DNA of 64,000 nt, from contig CANLWN010000001.1 of assembly GCA_947494825.1 (NCBI GenBank), positions 915,850 through 979,849 on the forward strand. Reading direction: 5' to 3'. A model generated the notes under the pieces. The model did not search any database and had not been told where the DNA came from. It worked only from the letters and a program-made list of their open reading frames with translations. How positions within the stretch are numbered: the first letter of the stretch is position 1; the number at the start of each line of letters is the position of its first letter. Position numbers and translations under genes: made by a program. The stretch is from an uncultured Flavobacteriaceae bacterium. Its GTDB lineage: Bacteria > Bacteroidota > Bacteroidia > Flavobacteriales > Flavobacteriaceae. This document shows positions 26,249-36,416 of this stretch, piece after piece.

Positions 26249-27449
26249 GGATGCTGGCAATTATTTCGTTAAAGATATCCAAAGCTACCGCCGCCTTGGT
26301 CTTTACATCAAACGTTTTTATCCGTAAATTCTTATCTATGTAGGTTATTTTATTCGTGGGTTTACCAAAACCCGCACCGGAATCGTTTAAGGAGTTCAGG
26401 ACTATAGCATCCAGGTTTTTCTTTTTAAGCTTGCCCTTGGCATTTTCTACTTCATTTTCGGTCTCCAGGGCAAAACCTACCAAAAATTGCTTTTTTTTCT
26501 GCCTACCCAGGGAATACAGAATATCCTTGTTCTTCACCAGCTCAATGGTGAATTCGTCTTCCTGTTTTTTTATTTTCTGGTCGGCAATGGTTTTAGGCCG
26601 GTAATCGGCCACGGCCGCGGCGCAGATCGCAATATCCATGTCCGCGTAATGTTCGTGTGCCGCTTGGTACATTTCTTCCGCCGATGTAACCCGGAGTACC
26701 TGCACTTGCGAATCTGTAAGGGAGAGATGGGTGGGTCCCAAGACCAAAATCACCTCTGCTCCAAGCTGTGCGGCCCTCTTGGCCAGTTCACAACCCATAA
26801 GTCCAGAGGAGTGGTTACCGATAAACCGCACTGGGTCTATGGCTTCATAGGTGGGGCCTGCGGTGATCAACACCTTTTTTTGTCCCAATGGCAAATCCTT
26901 GGAAAGGTGATGGTTTAAAAAATTCACAATATCCTCGGGTTCGGCCATTCTGCCTTCTCCGTGCAACCCACTTGCCAGTTCCCCTGAGGCAGCCGGGATC
27001 ATGATGTTGCCAAACGATTGCAGTTTCTTAAAAGAGGCTTTGGAGGATGGGTGTTTGTACATGTCCAAATCCATGGCTGGAGCAAAAAACACCGGGCATT
27101 TAGCCGATAGGTAGGTGGCCAGCAGAAGGTTGTCGCAAGTTCCATTGGCCATCTTGGACAGGGTATTGGCGGTGGCCGGGGCCACCAACATCAAATCTGC
27201 CCATAGCCCAAGCTCCACATGGTTGTTCCAGGCTACACTGCCCTCTTCCCCTTCTTCTACAAAGGAAGTATGCACGGGGTTTTTGGAAAGTGTTGCCAAG
27301 GTAAGAGGAGAGACAAAAGTAGCTGCGCTCTCCGTCAAAACTACTTTGACATCGGCTCCAGCCTTGATCAATAAGCGAACAAGAAAGGTAGTTTTGTAGG
27401 CGGCTATACCCCCAGTGATGCCTAAAAGGATATGCTTACCGCTCAACAT
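26241..27449 (-). CDS. coaBC: bifunctional phosphopantothenoylcysteine decarboxylase / phosphopantothenate-cysteine ligase
   Basis: 402 residues, both domains in one chain. CoaC part (1-190): flavodoxin-like FMN enzyme with GITGGIAAYKTTFLVRLL, the active-site HVELGLWADLMLVAPATANT and PAMDLDMY. CoaB part (190-402): KKVLITAGPTYEAIDPVRFIGNHSSG (in two stretches), the signature of the CTP-dependent ligase, and the dimer segment AAVADYRPK..KIKK. Together they convert 4'-phosphopantothenate and cysteine to 4'-phosphopantetheine. Downstream of rpoZ by three bases, in the conserved bamD-rpoZ-coaBC-porD cluster. Confidence 0.96.
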   Translation of the reverse strand: MLSGKHILLGITGGIAAYKTTFLVRLLIKAGADVKVVLTESAATFVSPLTLATLSKNPVHTSFVEEGEEGSVAWNNHVELGLWADLMLVAPATANTLSKMANGTCDNLLLATYLSAKCPVFFAPAMDLDMYKHPSSKASFKKLQSFGNIMIPAASGELASGLHGEGRMAEPEDIVNFLNHHLSKDLPLGQKKVLITAGPTYEAIDPVRFIGNHSSGLMGCELAKRAAQLGAEVILVLGPTHLSLTDSQVQVLRVTSAEEMYQAAHEHYADMDIAICAAAVADYRPKTIADQKIKKQEDEFTIELVKNKDILYSLGRQKKKQFLVGFALETENEVENAKGKLKKKNLDAIVLNSLNDSGAGFGKPTNKITYIDKNLRIKTFDVKTKAAVALDIFNEIIASIHA

Positions 27450-27452
27450 GGA

Positions 27453-27785
27453 TCAAGCGTCCTTCTCGGTGTTCCTGTAATAAATTTTGTCCTCTAACCA
27501 TTCCATCACGGCCAGGGCATGGGGCTTGGGAAGTTTCTCATAGAATTTGGAAACCTCAATCTGCTCCTTGTTTTCAAAAACCTCTTCCAAACTATCACTG
27601 TAAGTGGCAAACTCCTCCAGCTTTTCCAAAAGCTCTTTTTTAATCTCCGAATTTATCTGAACGGCCCGTTTTGCGGCTATAGAGATTGCTTCGTAAATGT
27701 TGTCCGTTTTCTCATCGAACTCATTCTTGTTGATGGTTACCGTAGAAACGGGCGCATTGGAATTTTTTAGATCATTCATATTCAT
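27453..27785 (-). CDS. rpoZ: DNA-directed RNA polymerase omega subunit
   Basis: 110 residues, matching the Bacteroidota form of omega, which differs from the proteobacterial one. The segment TDNIYEAISIAAKRAVQIN is the conserved omega core that grips the beta' C-terminus; EEFATYSDSLEEVFENKEQIEVSKFYEKLPKPHA is the lineage-specific tail. ATG codons at 27785 and 27779 are both possible. It lies 15 bases after bamD and three before coaBC. Confidence 0.92.
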   Translation of the reverse strand: MNMNDLKNSNAPVSTVTINKNEFDEKTDNIYEAISIAAKRAVQINSEIKKELLEKLEEFATYSDSLEEVFENKEQIEVSKFYEKLPKPHALAVMEWLEDKIYYRNTEKDA

Positions 27786-27800
27786 TGCTATAAAACTAGA

Positions 27801-28610
27801 TTACTTGGATAGGCCTTCTATTTCCTTTTCCACTTTTTCCATAAGATTATCCGCCTTTTTGGCGAAACGTGTTTCTGGAAAATATTTTTTTAGGTTAGCG
27901 TACGCCGCTTTGGCATCCTGCAGGCGCTGTGGTTTTTTGGTCTCAAAACTGTTGAAGGCTATGCTCGAGGTGGCTTCAAATTTATAATACAGCGCCTCCT
28001 CGCGGTAAATAGAGCCGGGGTTGTCCGTAACAAAATTATCAAGAGCGGCCACCGCGGAAACCAGAATAGGATAATTGAACTCCCCTATCTTGTTAAATTG
28101 TTTGGCGATTTCCAGCGCTTTCTTTTCTTTCTTATTGGTAAGTTCCTTGGCCATAATATTGGCCTCGGCAAAAAATTCCGAATCCGGATAGGTATTGATA
28201 AAATTCTGCAGTTTGGCCAAGGCCTTGTTGGTATCCGTTTGATCCAAGGAGTAAGCGGGGGACAACATATAGTAACTCTTGGCACCCAAAAAGGTGGCCT
28301 CCTGGATCTTGTCGCTCTTGGGATACGATTTTATAAACCGCTCAAATTGGTATCCGGCAAAATTGTAATTCTTGATTTGGTAAAAACTATTGGAGTAAAA
28401 CCACAACACCCGCTCACCTTGGGGCTTTCCAACATATTTGGGGGCAATTTGCTCGTAAAGTCGATTGGCACGTCTGAAATCGCCTTCATTATATTTTTTT
28501 TCCGCCAGGTCGTACTTCGCTTTAACATCCTCATTCTTAAGTACTTTCTGATACTCACTACAAGATGCCAAGACCAAGGCCAGGACCAAAAGGGGAAAGT
28601 GTCGTTTCAT
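27801..28610 (-). CDS. bamD: outer membrane assembly factor BamD
   Basis: 269 residues from the ATG at 28610 (MKRHFPLLVLALVLASCSEYQ), a lipoprotein signal with lipobox LASC. An ATG at 28622 is also in frame but sits only four bases after the -7 box and would give a leaderless mRNA. The mature protein consists of tetratricopeptide-like repeats: YNEGDFRRANRLYEQIA, SFYQIKNYNFAGYQFERFIKSYPKS and FINTYPDSEFFAEANIM. BamD is the essential lipoprotein that joins BamA in folding beta-barrels into the outer membrane. First gene of the bamD-rpoZ-coaBC-porD operon. Confidence 0.93.
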   Translation of the reverse strand: MKRHFPLLVLALVLASCSEYQKVLKNEDVKAKYDLAEKKYNEGDFRRANRLYEQIAPKYVGKPQGERVLWFYSNSFYQIKNYNFAGYQFERFIKSYPKSDKIQEATFLGAKSYYMLSPAYSLDQTDTNKALAKLQNFINTYPDSEFFAEANIMAKELTNKKEKKALEIAKQFNKIGEFNYPILVSAVAALDNFVTDNPGSIYREEALYYKFEATSSIAFNSFETKKPQRLQDAKAAYANLKKYFPETRFAKKADNLMEKVEKEIEGLSK

Positions 28611-28626
28611 TTTTAAAAACATTTTG

Positions 28627-28634
28627 CAAAATTA
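28627..28634 (-). promoter_or_regulatory. Bacteroidota -7 box before bamD
   Basis: TAATTTTG on the minus strand is an exact TAnnTTTG match and heads the bamD-rpoZ-coaBC-porD operon. Confidence 0.65.
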
Positions 28635-28743
28635 CGGATTATCAACGGATTTAAAAAACATTTTTGCTAAGCTAAAATAGCCCGTAGCTGGTTCTGCGAC
28701 AATCCTTTTGGGTAAGTTTTAACGTAAAAAGTACGGATAGGTT

Positions 28744-29634
28744 CTAGGCATGAACACCATTGAAGGCCCGCATAAACACTTTGATTTTATGCTTGAGTTC
28801 GGCAGACGCTTCCACTAAGGGTAACCGCACCTTGGCCCCTGAGAGTTCCAAAGTTTCAAAAACTGCCTTAATGCCAGCGGGATTTCCCTCTTCAAAGATA
28901 AGGTCCATGCCCTCCATCATCTTATAATGTAGACGATAGGCCTCATCCGGCCGGCCTTCCAGTCCAAGTCGGACCATTTTGGAGAACTCCATAGGTAAAC
29001 CCTGGCCCAAAACAGAAATGACTCCTGCCCCTCCAGCCAATACAGTGGGTAGTGCAGTAGGGTCATCGCCGGAAATTACCATAAAATCCATGGGTTTTTC
29101 GCGAATGATCTGTGTAAGCTGTAGCATATCACCAGACGCTTCCTTAACCCCGATAATATTTTTGAAGTCACGCGCCAACCTTAGCTGTGTTGCGGGCAGT
29201 ACATTGCTTGCCGTCCTTCCCGGAACGTTGTACAGGATGATCGGTTTTGGCGATGCCTCTGAAATTGCCTTAAAATGCTGGTAAATTCCTTCCTGGGTCG
29301 GTTTGTTGTAAGCGGGCGATACGGATAAGATTGCGTCAAAGTCGGTCAGGTCCAGTTGCTGCAGCTCCGCGACCAATTGGGCCGTATTGTTTCCGCCAAC
29401 ACCCACGACCAGCGGCACTCTTCCAGAATTGGCCGCAACCACCGTGTCCATAACCAACTGCTTCTCCGCTTTGGTCAAGGTAACGGATTCACCTGTGGTC
29501 CCCAGGACCACCAAATAATCCAGTCCGCCCTCAATACCATAGGCTACAATGCGTTCCAAGGCGCGCACATCTATAGACAAATCTTCATTAAAAGGCGTGA
29601 CCAACGCCACCCCTGTACCATATAACCGTTCCAT
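28744..29634 (-). CDS. dapA: 4-hydroxy-tetrahydrodipicolinate synthase
   Basis: 296 residues, full length. DapA condenses pyruvate with aspartate semialdehyde in the lysine/diaminopimelate pathway. TIM-barrel with [18 protein letters not shown] (pyruvate-binding loop), [18 protein letters not shown]135 in LYNVPGR and the Schiff-base lysine K164 in [10 protein letters not shown]. dapF, acting later in the same pathway, is at 45.2-46.0 kb. It begins three bases after the DUF6913 gene ends, so both are read from the promoter near 30.19 kb. Confidence 0.96.
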   Translation of the reverse strand: MERLYGTGVALVTPFNEDLSIDVRALERIVAYGIEGGLDYLVVLGTTGESVTLTKAEKQLVMDTVVAANSGRVPLVVGVGGNNTAQLVAELQQLDLTDFDAILSVSPAYNKPTQEGIYQHFKAISEASPKPIILYNVPGRTASNVLPATQLRLARDFKNIIGVKEASGDMLQLTQIIREKPMDFMVISGDDPTALPTVLAGGAGVISVLGQGLPMEFSKMVRLGLEGRPDEAYRLHYKMMEGMDLIFEEGNPAGIKAVFETLELSGAKVRLPLVEASAELKHKIKVFMRAFNGVHA

Positions 29635-29637
29635 TGC

Positions 29638-30171
29638 TTAAACTTCGTTTAGAACTACCAAATACTTCTGTAACTCCTTTTTAAATGTCTTAAAATCATC
29701 CATGGGAGTTTTCAAAATAATATCATTCAATTTTTCATCAACCTCTTCAAAGCCGACACGGATGCGGGCCCTGGTTTTTATGCTCATCAATTGCAATAGC
29801 AAATTTTCTTCGGTAAAATAATTGATCAGTAAATCGTATTCCCTACTTAAAAATTCCAGCGCATAGCTATTTTCAATAGCTCCGTTCCAACCCAGATCTT
29901 TATCCGAAAAAATGGGCGTGGCGTACGGCGAATTTTTATCGTAATAATCTTTATAGCCAATAATTTTTACCGCCTGCGGCCTTAGGGCAAACTCATCGAC
30001 AAACTCAAAGAATTTGTTCGTATCGTCAAATTTGTCCAAGTCAACAATACAGCCCAGCGATTTGATTCCCTTGCCCCTCTTGAGCACTTGCTGGGGGTTG
30101 TCCAATTCCTCCTTCAGAAATTTAAGGCCGGATTTATACTTAAATTTATCCTTAAGTCCCTTTAAAAACAT
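29638..30171 (-). CDS. DUF6913 family protein
   Basis: 177 residues, no signal peptide or membrane helix, so cytoplasmic. It matches small conserved flavobacterial proteins typically encoded just before dapA. A basic amphipathic start (KGLKDKFKYKSGLKFLKEEL) is followed by VDLDKFDDTNKFFEFVDEF, IIGYKDYYDKNSPYATPIF, DKDLGWNGAIENSYALEFL and DLLINYFTEENLLLQLMS. The regular alpha/beta pattern suggests a Rossmann-like fold, but no catalytic motif is evident. Function unknown; its steady linkage to dapA hints at a cell-wall or lysine role. Confidence 0.82.
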   Translation of the reverse strand: MFLKGLKDKFKYKSGLKFLKEELDNPQQVLKRGKGIKSLGCIVDLDKFDDTNKFFEFVDEFALRPQAVKIIGYKDYYDKNSPYATPIFSDKDLGWNGAIENSYALEFLSREYDLLINYFTEENLLLQLMSIKTRARIRVGFEEVDEKLNDIILKTPMDDFKTFKKELQKYLVVLNEV

Positions 30172-30188
30172 GTATTTTTACATTTCTA

Positions 30189-30196
30189 CAAATGTA
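30189..30196 (-). promoter_or_regulatory. Bacteroidota -7 box before the DUF6913-dapA operon
   Basis: TACATTTG on the minus strand fits TAnnTTTG exactly, 17 bases before the ATG at 30171. Confidence 0.55.
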
Positions 30197-30237
30197 ATTA
30201 ATATCCATGCAATTCTAATGCGAAGATAAAAAGGTTT

Positions 30238-31002
30238 ATGATTTTAAATATAAAACATTTTGTTGTATTTATAACAATTCTGGTTTTTCTTTCCTGTGGG
30301 GAGGAAAAATCGGCCCTTTCGGAAGTGGAGGGCAAACAACTCCCTATAACCAGCGCCCTTGCTCCCGTAAATACCATAGATGATTTTGTAGCCCCTTACC
30401 GCGAACGTATTGATCAGGTGCTGGACAGTAGCCTTGCCTATGCGACCAAGAATATTACCAAGGAAGATGGGAAATACAACACGACCGCAGGAAACCTGAT
30501 GGCCGATATTATCCTGGAAATGGCAAATCCTGTTTTTAAGGCCCGGACAAAAAAAGATATCGATTTTGTGGTCCTGAATCATGGCGGTATCCGTTCGGTT
30601 ATCTCCAAGGGCCCGGTATCTGCCCGCACCGCCTATGAGATTATGCCTTTTGAAAACACCATCGCCATAGTGGAATTGACAGGAAAATCGGTCCGGGAAC
30701 TCGTGTCTTTCCTAATCGAGGCAAGGCGTCCACAACCTATAGCGGGTATACAGATTGTATTGGATAAAAACGGGGAGCTACAATCCGTTAATATCGGTGG
30801 AAAGCCCTTTAATGAAACCCAGTCCTATTTCATCGCCACCTCTAACTATTTGGTCAATGGCGGGGACGATATGGGCTTTTTTACCCATGGACTGCACGTA
30901 ACGGAAATCGATTACAAGGTCAGGAACGCCATCATTGATTATTTTAAAAAGGTGGACACCCTGTCCCCCGTTGTAGATAATAGATTTATGCAACTCAACT
31001 GA
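30238..31002 (+). CDS. 5'-nucleotidase C-terminal domain lipoprotein
   Basis: 254 residues. Lipoprotein signal with lipobox VFLSCGEE. The mature part is only the C-terminal, substrate-binding domain of 5'-nucleotidases: NTTAGNLMADIILEMAN, VLNHGGIRSVISKGPVSARTAYEIMPFEN (in two stretches) and FIATSNYLVNGGDDMGFF. The metal-binding N-terminal domain is absent here but is encoded by the next gene one base later. Between the lipobox and the domain is the peptide SALSEVEG, encoded by an inverted repeat. Probably it acts with its neighbour in releasing phosphate and nucleosides outside the inner membrane. Confidence 0.9.
   Translation: MILNIKHFVVFITILVFLSCGEEKSALSEVEGKQLPITSALAPVNTIDDFVAPYRERIDQVLDSSLAYATKNITKEDGKYNTTAGNLMADIILEMANPVFKARTKKDIDFVVLNHGGIRSVISKGPVSARTAYEIMPFENTIAIVELTGKSVRELVSFLIEARRPQPIAGIQIVLDKNGELQSVNIGGKPFNETQSYFIATSNYLVNGGDDMGFFTHGLHVTEIDYKVRNAIIDYFKKVDTLSPVVDNRFMQLN
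30313..30333. repeat. inverted repeat encoding SALSEVEG-type linker
   Basis: GCCCT (30313-30317) and AGGGC (30329-30333) flank the sequence coding for ALSEVEG in the lipoprotein linker. The encoded peptide equals that of a REP-like hairpin frequent in Bacteroidota genomes, as I recall it. Confidence 0.35.
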
Positions 31003-31003
31003 C

Positions 31004-31909
31004 ATGGACAGAAGAAAATTTATATCCAATACCGTTGCAGGTTCTACCTTTGTAGGTTTGGGAGGACTCTCCCTGAACTCCTGCTCGGGAGGCAAAAAGC
31101 ATATTACGGTCTTACACACCAATGACGTTCACAGCCATATAGATGCCTTTGCCGGAGATCATTCCCAATGGCCCAATTTGGGTGGTCTGGCAAGACGGGC
31201 TACCCTTGTTGAACGTATTCGGAAGGAAAACCCCAATACCTTGCTCTTGGATGCCGGAGATATTTTTCAGGGCACACCTTATTTTAATTTTTACGGGGGT
31301 GAATTGGAGTTTAAACTGATGAGCATGCTCAAATACGATGCGGCCACGATCGGAAACCACGATTTTGATAACGGCATTGACGGTCTCTATGCCCAATTGC
31401 CCCATGCCAAGTTTAAGCTCTTGTCTGCAAACTATGATTTCAGCAATACCCTGATGGACGGTCATGTTAAACCCTATACCACGTATACGATGGACTCCAT
31501 CAAAATTGGGGTGTTTGGATTAGGCATCGAACTCGCCGGGCTGGTCACCAAAAAACTGTACCAGGAGACCCAATACCTTGACCCTTATGAAATAGCCCAG
31601 GATATGGGCCGGATCCTGAAGGAAGAAGAGCAGTGCGACCTGGTCATTTGTCTTTCCCATTTAGGATACGCCTACAATCGCGATAAACCCGACGACCTAA
31701 AATTGGCCGCACGGTCAGAAAATATTGACCTGATCATTGGAGGCCATACACATACCTTCCTGGATAAACCCACCATTCGCGAAAATCGAAAGGGCGGTCG
31801 TGTACTCATAAATCAAGTGGGGTGCTACGGTATCAACCTGGGACGTATCGATTTTCACTTCGATAGCGAGAAAAAAGTAGAGGCCAATGGGGTTTCTATC
31901 ACCGTATAG
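31004..31909 (+). CDS. metallophosphatase, N-terminal domain of a split 5'-nucleotidase
   Basis: 301 residues. The start MDRRKFISNTVAGS has a twin-arginine pattern followed by a possible lipobox (LSLNSCSGG), so it is exported folded and probably anchored. Calcineurin-like motifs: HTNDVHSH (D-x-H), LDAGDIFQGTPYF, GNHDFDNG, and GGHTHTFLD. These form the dimetal site of 5'-nucleotidase/UshA. The C-terminal domain is missing and is supplied by the preceding gene, giving the reverse of the usual domain order. Confidence 0.93.
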   Translation: MDRRKFISNTVAGSTFVGLGGLSLNSCSGGKKHITVLHTNDVHSHIDAFAGDHSQWPNLGGLARRATLVERIRKENPNTLLLDAGDIFQGTPYFNFYGGELEFKLMSMLKYDAATIGNHDFDNGIDGLYAQLPHAKFKLLSANYDFSNTLMDGHVKPYTTYTMDSIKIGVFGLGIELAGLVTKKLYQETQYLDPYEIAQDMGRILKEEEQCDLVICLSHLGYAYNRDKPDDLKLAARSENIDLIIGGHTHTFLDKPTIRENRKGGRVLINQVGCYGINLGRIDFHFDSEKKVEANGVSITV

Positions 31910-31929
31910 TCGTTTGACCTGCAGCATGC

Positions 31930-32037
31930 ATGTATCCCTTCACCGTTACCCGAAAGGAACCCTCCGATCCGGAGTTCTTCCATTGGTTGTTTAACACGAC
32001 CATCGCCTATCATAGAGGGAAAAAAGTCCCTGTATGA
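31930..32037 (+). CDS. possible small ORF, 35 residues
   Basis: ATG at 31930 reads 35 residues beginning MYPFTVTRKEPSDPEFF and ending in GKKVPV before a TGA, one base from the convergent stop at 32039. Composition is protein-like, with a mix of charged and aromatic residues and no rare-codon run. There is no recognisable domain, promoter or ribosome site, so it may be a remnant or a chance frame. If it is real, it is not part of the metallophosphatase. Confidence 0.25.
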   Translation: MYPFTVTRKEPSDPEFFHWLFNTTIAYHRGKKVPV

Positions 32038-32038
32038 T

Positions 32039-32341
32039 TTAATTTTCCAGCAACCACCGTACAATAGCCCGATGCTCTTCCTCCAAATCCATCTTGGGAA
32101 AGGGTCTATCGGCCCGCCTGTACCAATAACCGGCGTTCCACGCGTCTCCCTCTTTTCTATGCAAATAGGCATGAATCCAATGGCCCGTGGTATTGGGGAT
32201 ATCCTGTGCGATGTTGTGTGAAGCTTCCCAGTTCCCCTTGGCATCATACCACAAAGACTGTAGCGCCTCGGACCAGTGATTGGGCGGACAGGCATCTTTT
32301 AGGGTTTCCAAAAAGGCCTCATAGGTTTTGGGGTAGCTCAT
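32039..32341 (-). CDS. conserved hypothetical protein, Trp-rich
   Basis: 100 residues, cytoplasmic, with eight tryptophans. The core NHWSEALQSLWYDAKGNWEASHNIAQD and GHWIHAYLHRKEGDAWNAGYWYRRA are conserved in a small protein family found in several phyla. The repeated W-x-A-[GS]-H pattern is helical-repeat-like. No enzymatic role is known to me. It lies 24 bases downstream of ligA on the same strand. Confidence 0.8.
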   Translation of the reverse strand: MSYPKTYEAFLETLKDACPPNHWSEALQSLWYDAKGNWEASHNIAQDIPNTTGHWIHAYLHRKEGDAWNAGYWYRRADRPFPKMDLEEEHRAIVRWLLEN

Positions 32342-32365
32342 AGCTGGTTGGTTTTGCCTTGTCCT

Positions 32366-34944
<2,579 letters not shown>

Positions 34945-34959
34945 CCAATACGCTTTTTC

Positions 34960-35826
34960 CTATATCATGTCCAAAGGGAGTTTCCCTTTCAACATCCTGT
35001 CTTTGCCCGACAAATCTTTTCGGAGCTCAATTTCCAAAAAATTTTGGTCCTGTAAAAGCCTTTGTGTTTCCTTGCCCAAATATTGATTGACCTCAAAATA
35101 CAGGGTGCCTCCCTGTTTTAGATTCGTCTTTGCCATATCCGTGATCCGCTCATAGAACACTAGAGGCCTTTCATCCGATACGAACAGCGCCAGATCTGGC
35201 TCAAAATCCTTCACGTTTTTGTGCATCCCCGACTTTTCCAATTCCCTGACGTAGGGCGGATTGGAGACGATAATATCGAATTTTTTTTCCAAGGAGTCCT
35301 CTTTTAGGATGTCTTGCTGCACGAACTGCATCTGCACCCCGTTGGCGTGCGCATTTTCCATAGCAATTGCCAGGGCCTTGGCCGAAACATCCAGTGCTGT
35401 TACTTCCGCTTTGGGCAGGGCACTAGCCAGGGAAATGGCAATACAACCGCTTCCCGTACCCACATCCAGGATACTAAAGTCTTCCTTATGGGCGGAACGG
35501 CAATCGGAAAGAATCCAAGCCACCAATTCCTCGGTTTCCGATCTTGGGATCAGGACATCTTGGTTTACTGCGAATTGGGCATCCATAAAATGGGCCTTGC
35601 CCAAAATATATTGAATGGGTCTTCCCAATCTCAATTGGCCCAAAGCTTCAAAAAAAAGCTGTTCTTCCGCTTTGGAAAGGGTCAGCTTGGGTTCCAAGGC
35701 CAGTACAAACCGCTCCAGTCCTAAATACTCCTCCATGAGCATATAAAAAAAACCGTCAATCTCGGGAGTGGGATAAAGCGTGTTCAGGTCTTTCCTGAAC
35801 ATTGATCTAATGTCCTTTAGATACAT
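34960..35826 (-). CDS. prmC: peptide chain release factor N5-glutamine methyltransferase
   Basis: 288 residues. PrmC methylates the GGQ glutamine of release factors 1 and 2. N-terminal helical domain (1-80) for release-factor binding, then the SAM domain with DVGTGSGCIAISLAS and the signature SNPPYV. PRSETEELV is the conserved loop before motif I. I kept the start at 35826 (MYLKDIRSMFRKDL) because this helix is present in relatives; an internal ATG at 35802 would truncate it. It follows the acetyltransferase gene by four bases. Confidence 0.95.
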   Translation of the reverse strand: MYLKDIRSMFRKDLNTLYPTPEIDGFFYMLMEEYLGLERFVLALEPKLTLSKAEEQLFFEALGQLRLGRPIQYILGKAHFMDAQFAVNQDVLIPRSETEELVAWILSDCRSAHKEDFSILDVGTGSGCIAISLASALPKAEVTALDVSAKALAIAMENAHANGVQMQFVQQDILKEDSLEKKFDIIVSNPPYVRELEKSGMHKNVKDFEPDLALFVSDERPLVFYERITDMAKTNLKQGGTLYFEVNQYLGKETQRLLQDQNFLEIELRKDLSGKDRMLKGKLPLDMI

Positions 35827-35830
35827 TTTG

Positions 35831-36322
35831 TCATAGTGCTTTTAGCATCCAAACAGGGCAGGAATAATGACCTGTGTCCCCCATGGGTGCATCTATATAT
35901 TCAAATCCTGTTTTTAGGTATAACTTTTGGGCAGCTTTCATATAGGGCATGGTTTCCAAATAGCACCTTTCAAAGCCAAATTCCTTGGCCCGGTCCAAGC
36001 AAATCTGCATCATTTTGCTACCAATGCCCCTACCCCGGGCCTCTTCCAAAAAATACATTTTTTGCAGCTCGCATACATTACCTTCATAATTCTCCAAAGG
36101 TGCCACGCCCGCACATCCTATTATCTTTCCGGCCTCCTCTACCAAAAAATAGGTGGCCCTTGGCACATCATAACTCTCGTACATATGGTCCAAGGAGGTA
36201 TCTGCATAGGCCGTACCCACCTTGGGGACGCCCAAATCCTCTAAAACCTGACGGACAACTTTAGCAACTTGAACGTTGTCCTCAGCTCGAATTTCCCGAA
36301 TGGTGACGGTATCCGTTTTCAT
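35831..36322 (-). CDS. GNAT family N-acetyltransferase
   Basis: 163 residues from the ATG at 36322 (MKTDTVTIREIRAEDN); the frame runs back to 36580 but through the promoter region of the divergent ribD, so the long form is rejected. GNAT fold with the acetyl-CoA loop EEARGRGIGSKMMQ (the Q/R-x-x-G-x-G/A pattern) and the last strand CYLETMPYMKAAQKLYLKTGFE. ATYFLVEEAGKIIGCAGV forms the central strands. Substrate unknown. It heads the transcript with prmC, LOG and ligA. Confidence 0.9.
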   Translation of the reverse strand: MKTDTVTIREIRAEDNVQVAKVVRQVLEDLGVPKVGTAYADTSLDHMYESYDVPRATYFLVEEAGKIIGCAGVAPLENYEGNVCELQKMYFLEEARGRGIGSKMMQICLDRAKEFGFERCYLETMPYMKAAQKLYLKTGFEYIDAPMGDTGHYSCPVWMLKAL

Positions 36323-36346
36323 CAAAAAATATCCTTTTAATTGTGC

Positions 36347-36354
36347 TATTTTTG
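36347..36354 (+). promoter_or_regulatory. Bacteroidota -7 box before ribD
   Basis: TATTTTTG, an exact TAnnTTTG match in the divergent region. A leader of about 60 bases precedes the ATG at 36417; no FMN riboswitch fits in it. Confidence 0.6.
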
Positions 36355-36416
36355 TGGGGGTGAAGATACAGGAAATGCGCCTAAGATAAAATTCATTGGA
36401 AACGGAATTAATTACC

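Noticed and set aside
31855..32295. Open frame of 146 codons on the minus strand
   Set aside because: It overlaps the Trp-rich conserved gene in another frame and the metallophosphatase end; composition suggests a shadow frame.
36355..36416. FMN riboswitch before ribD
   Set aside because: The leader is only about 60 bases and lacks the conserved RFN core.
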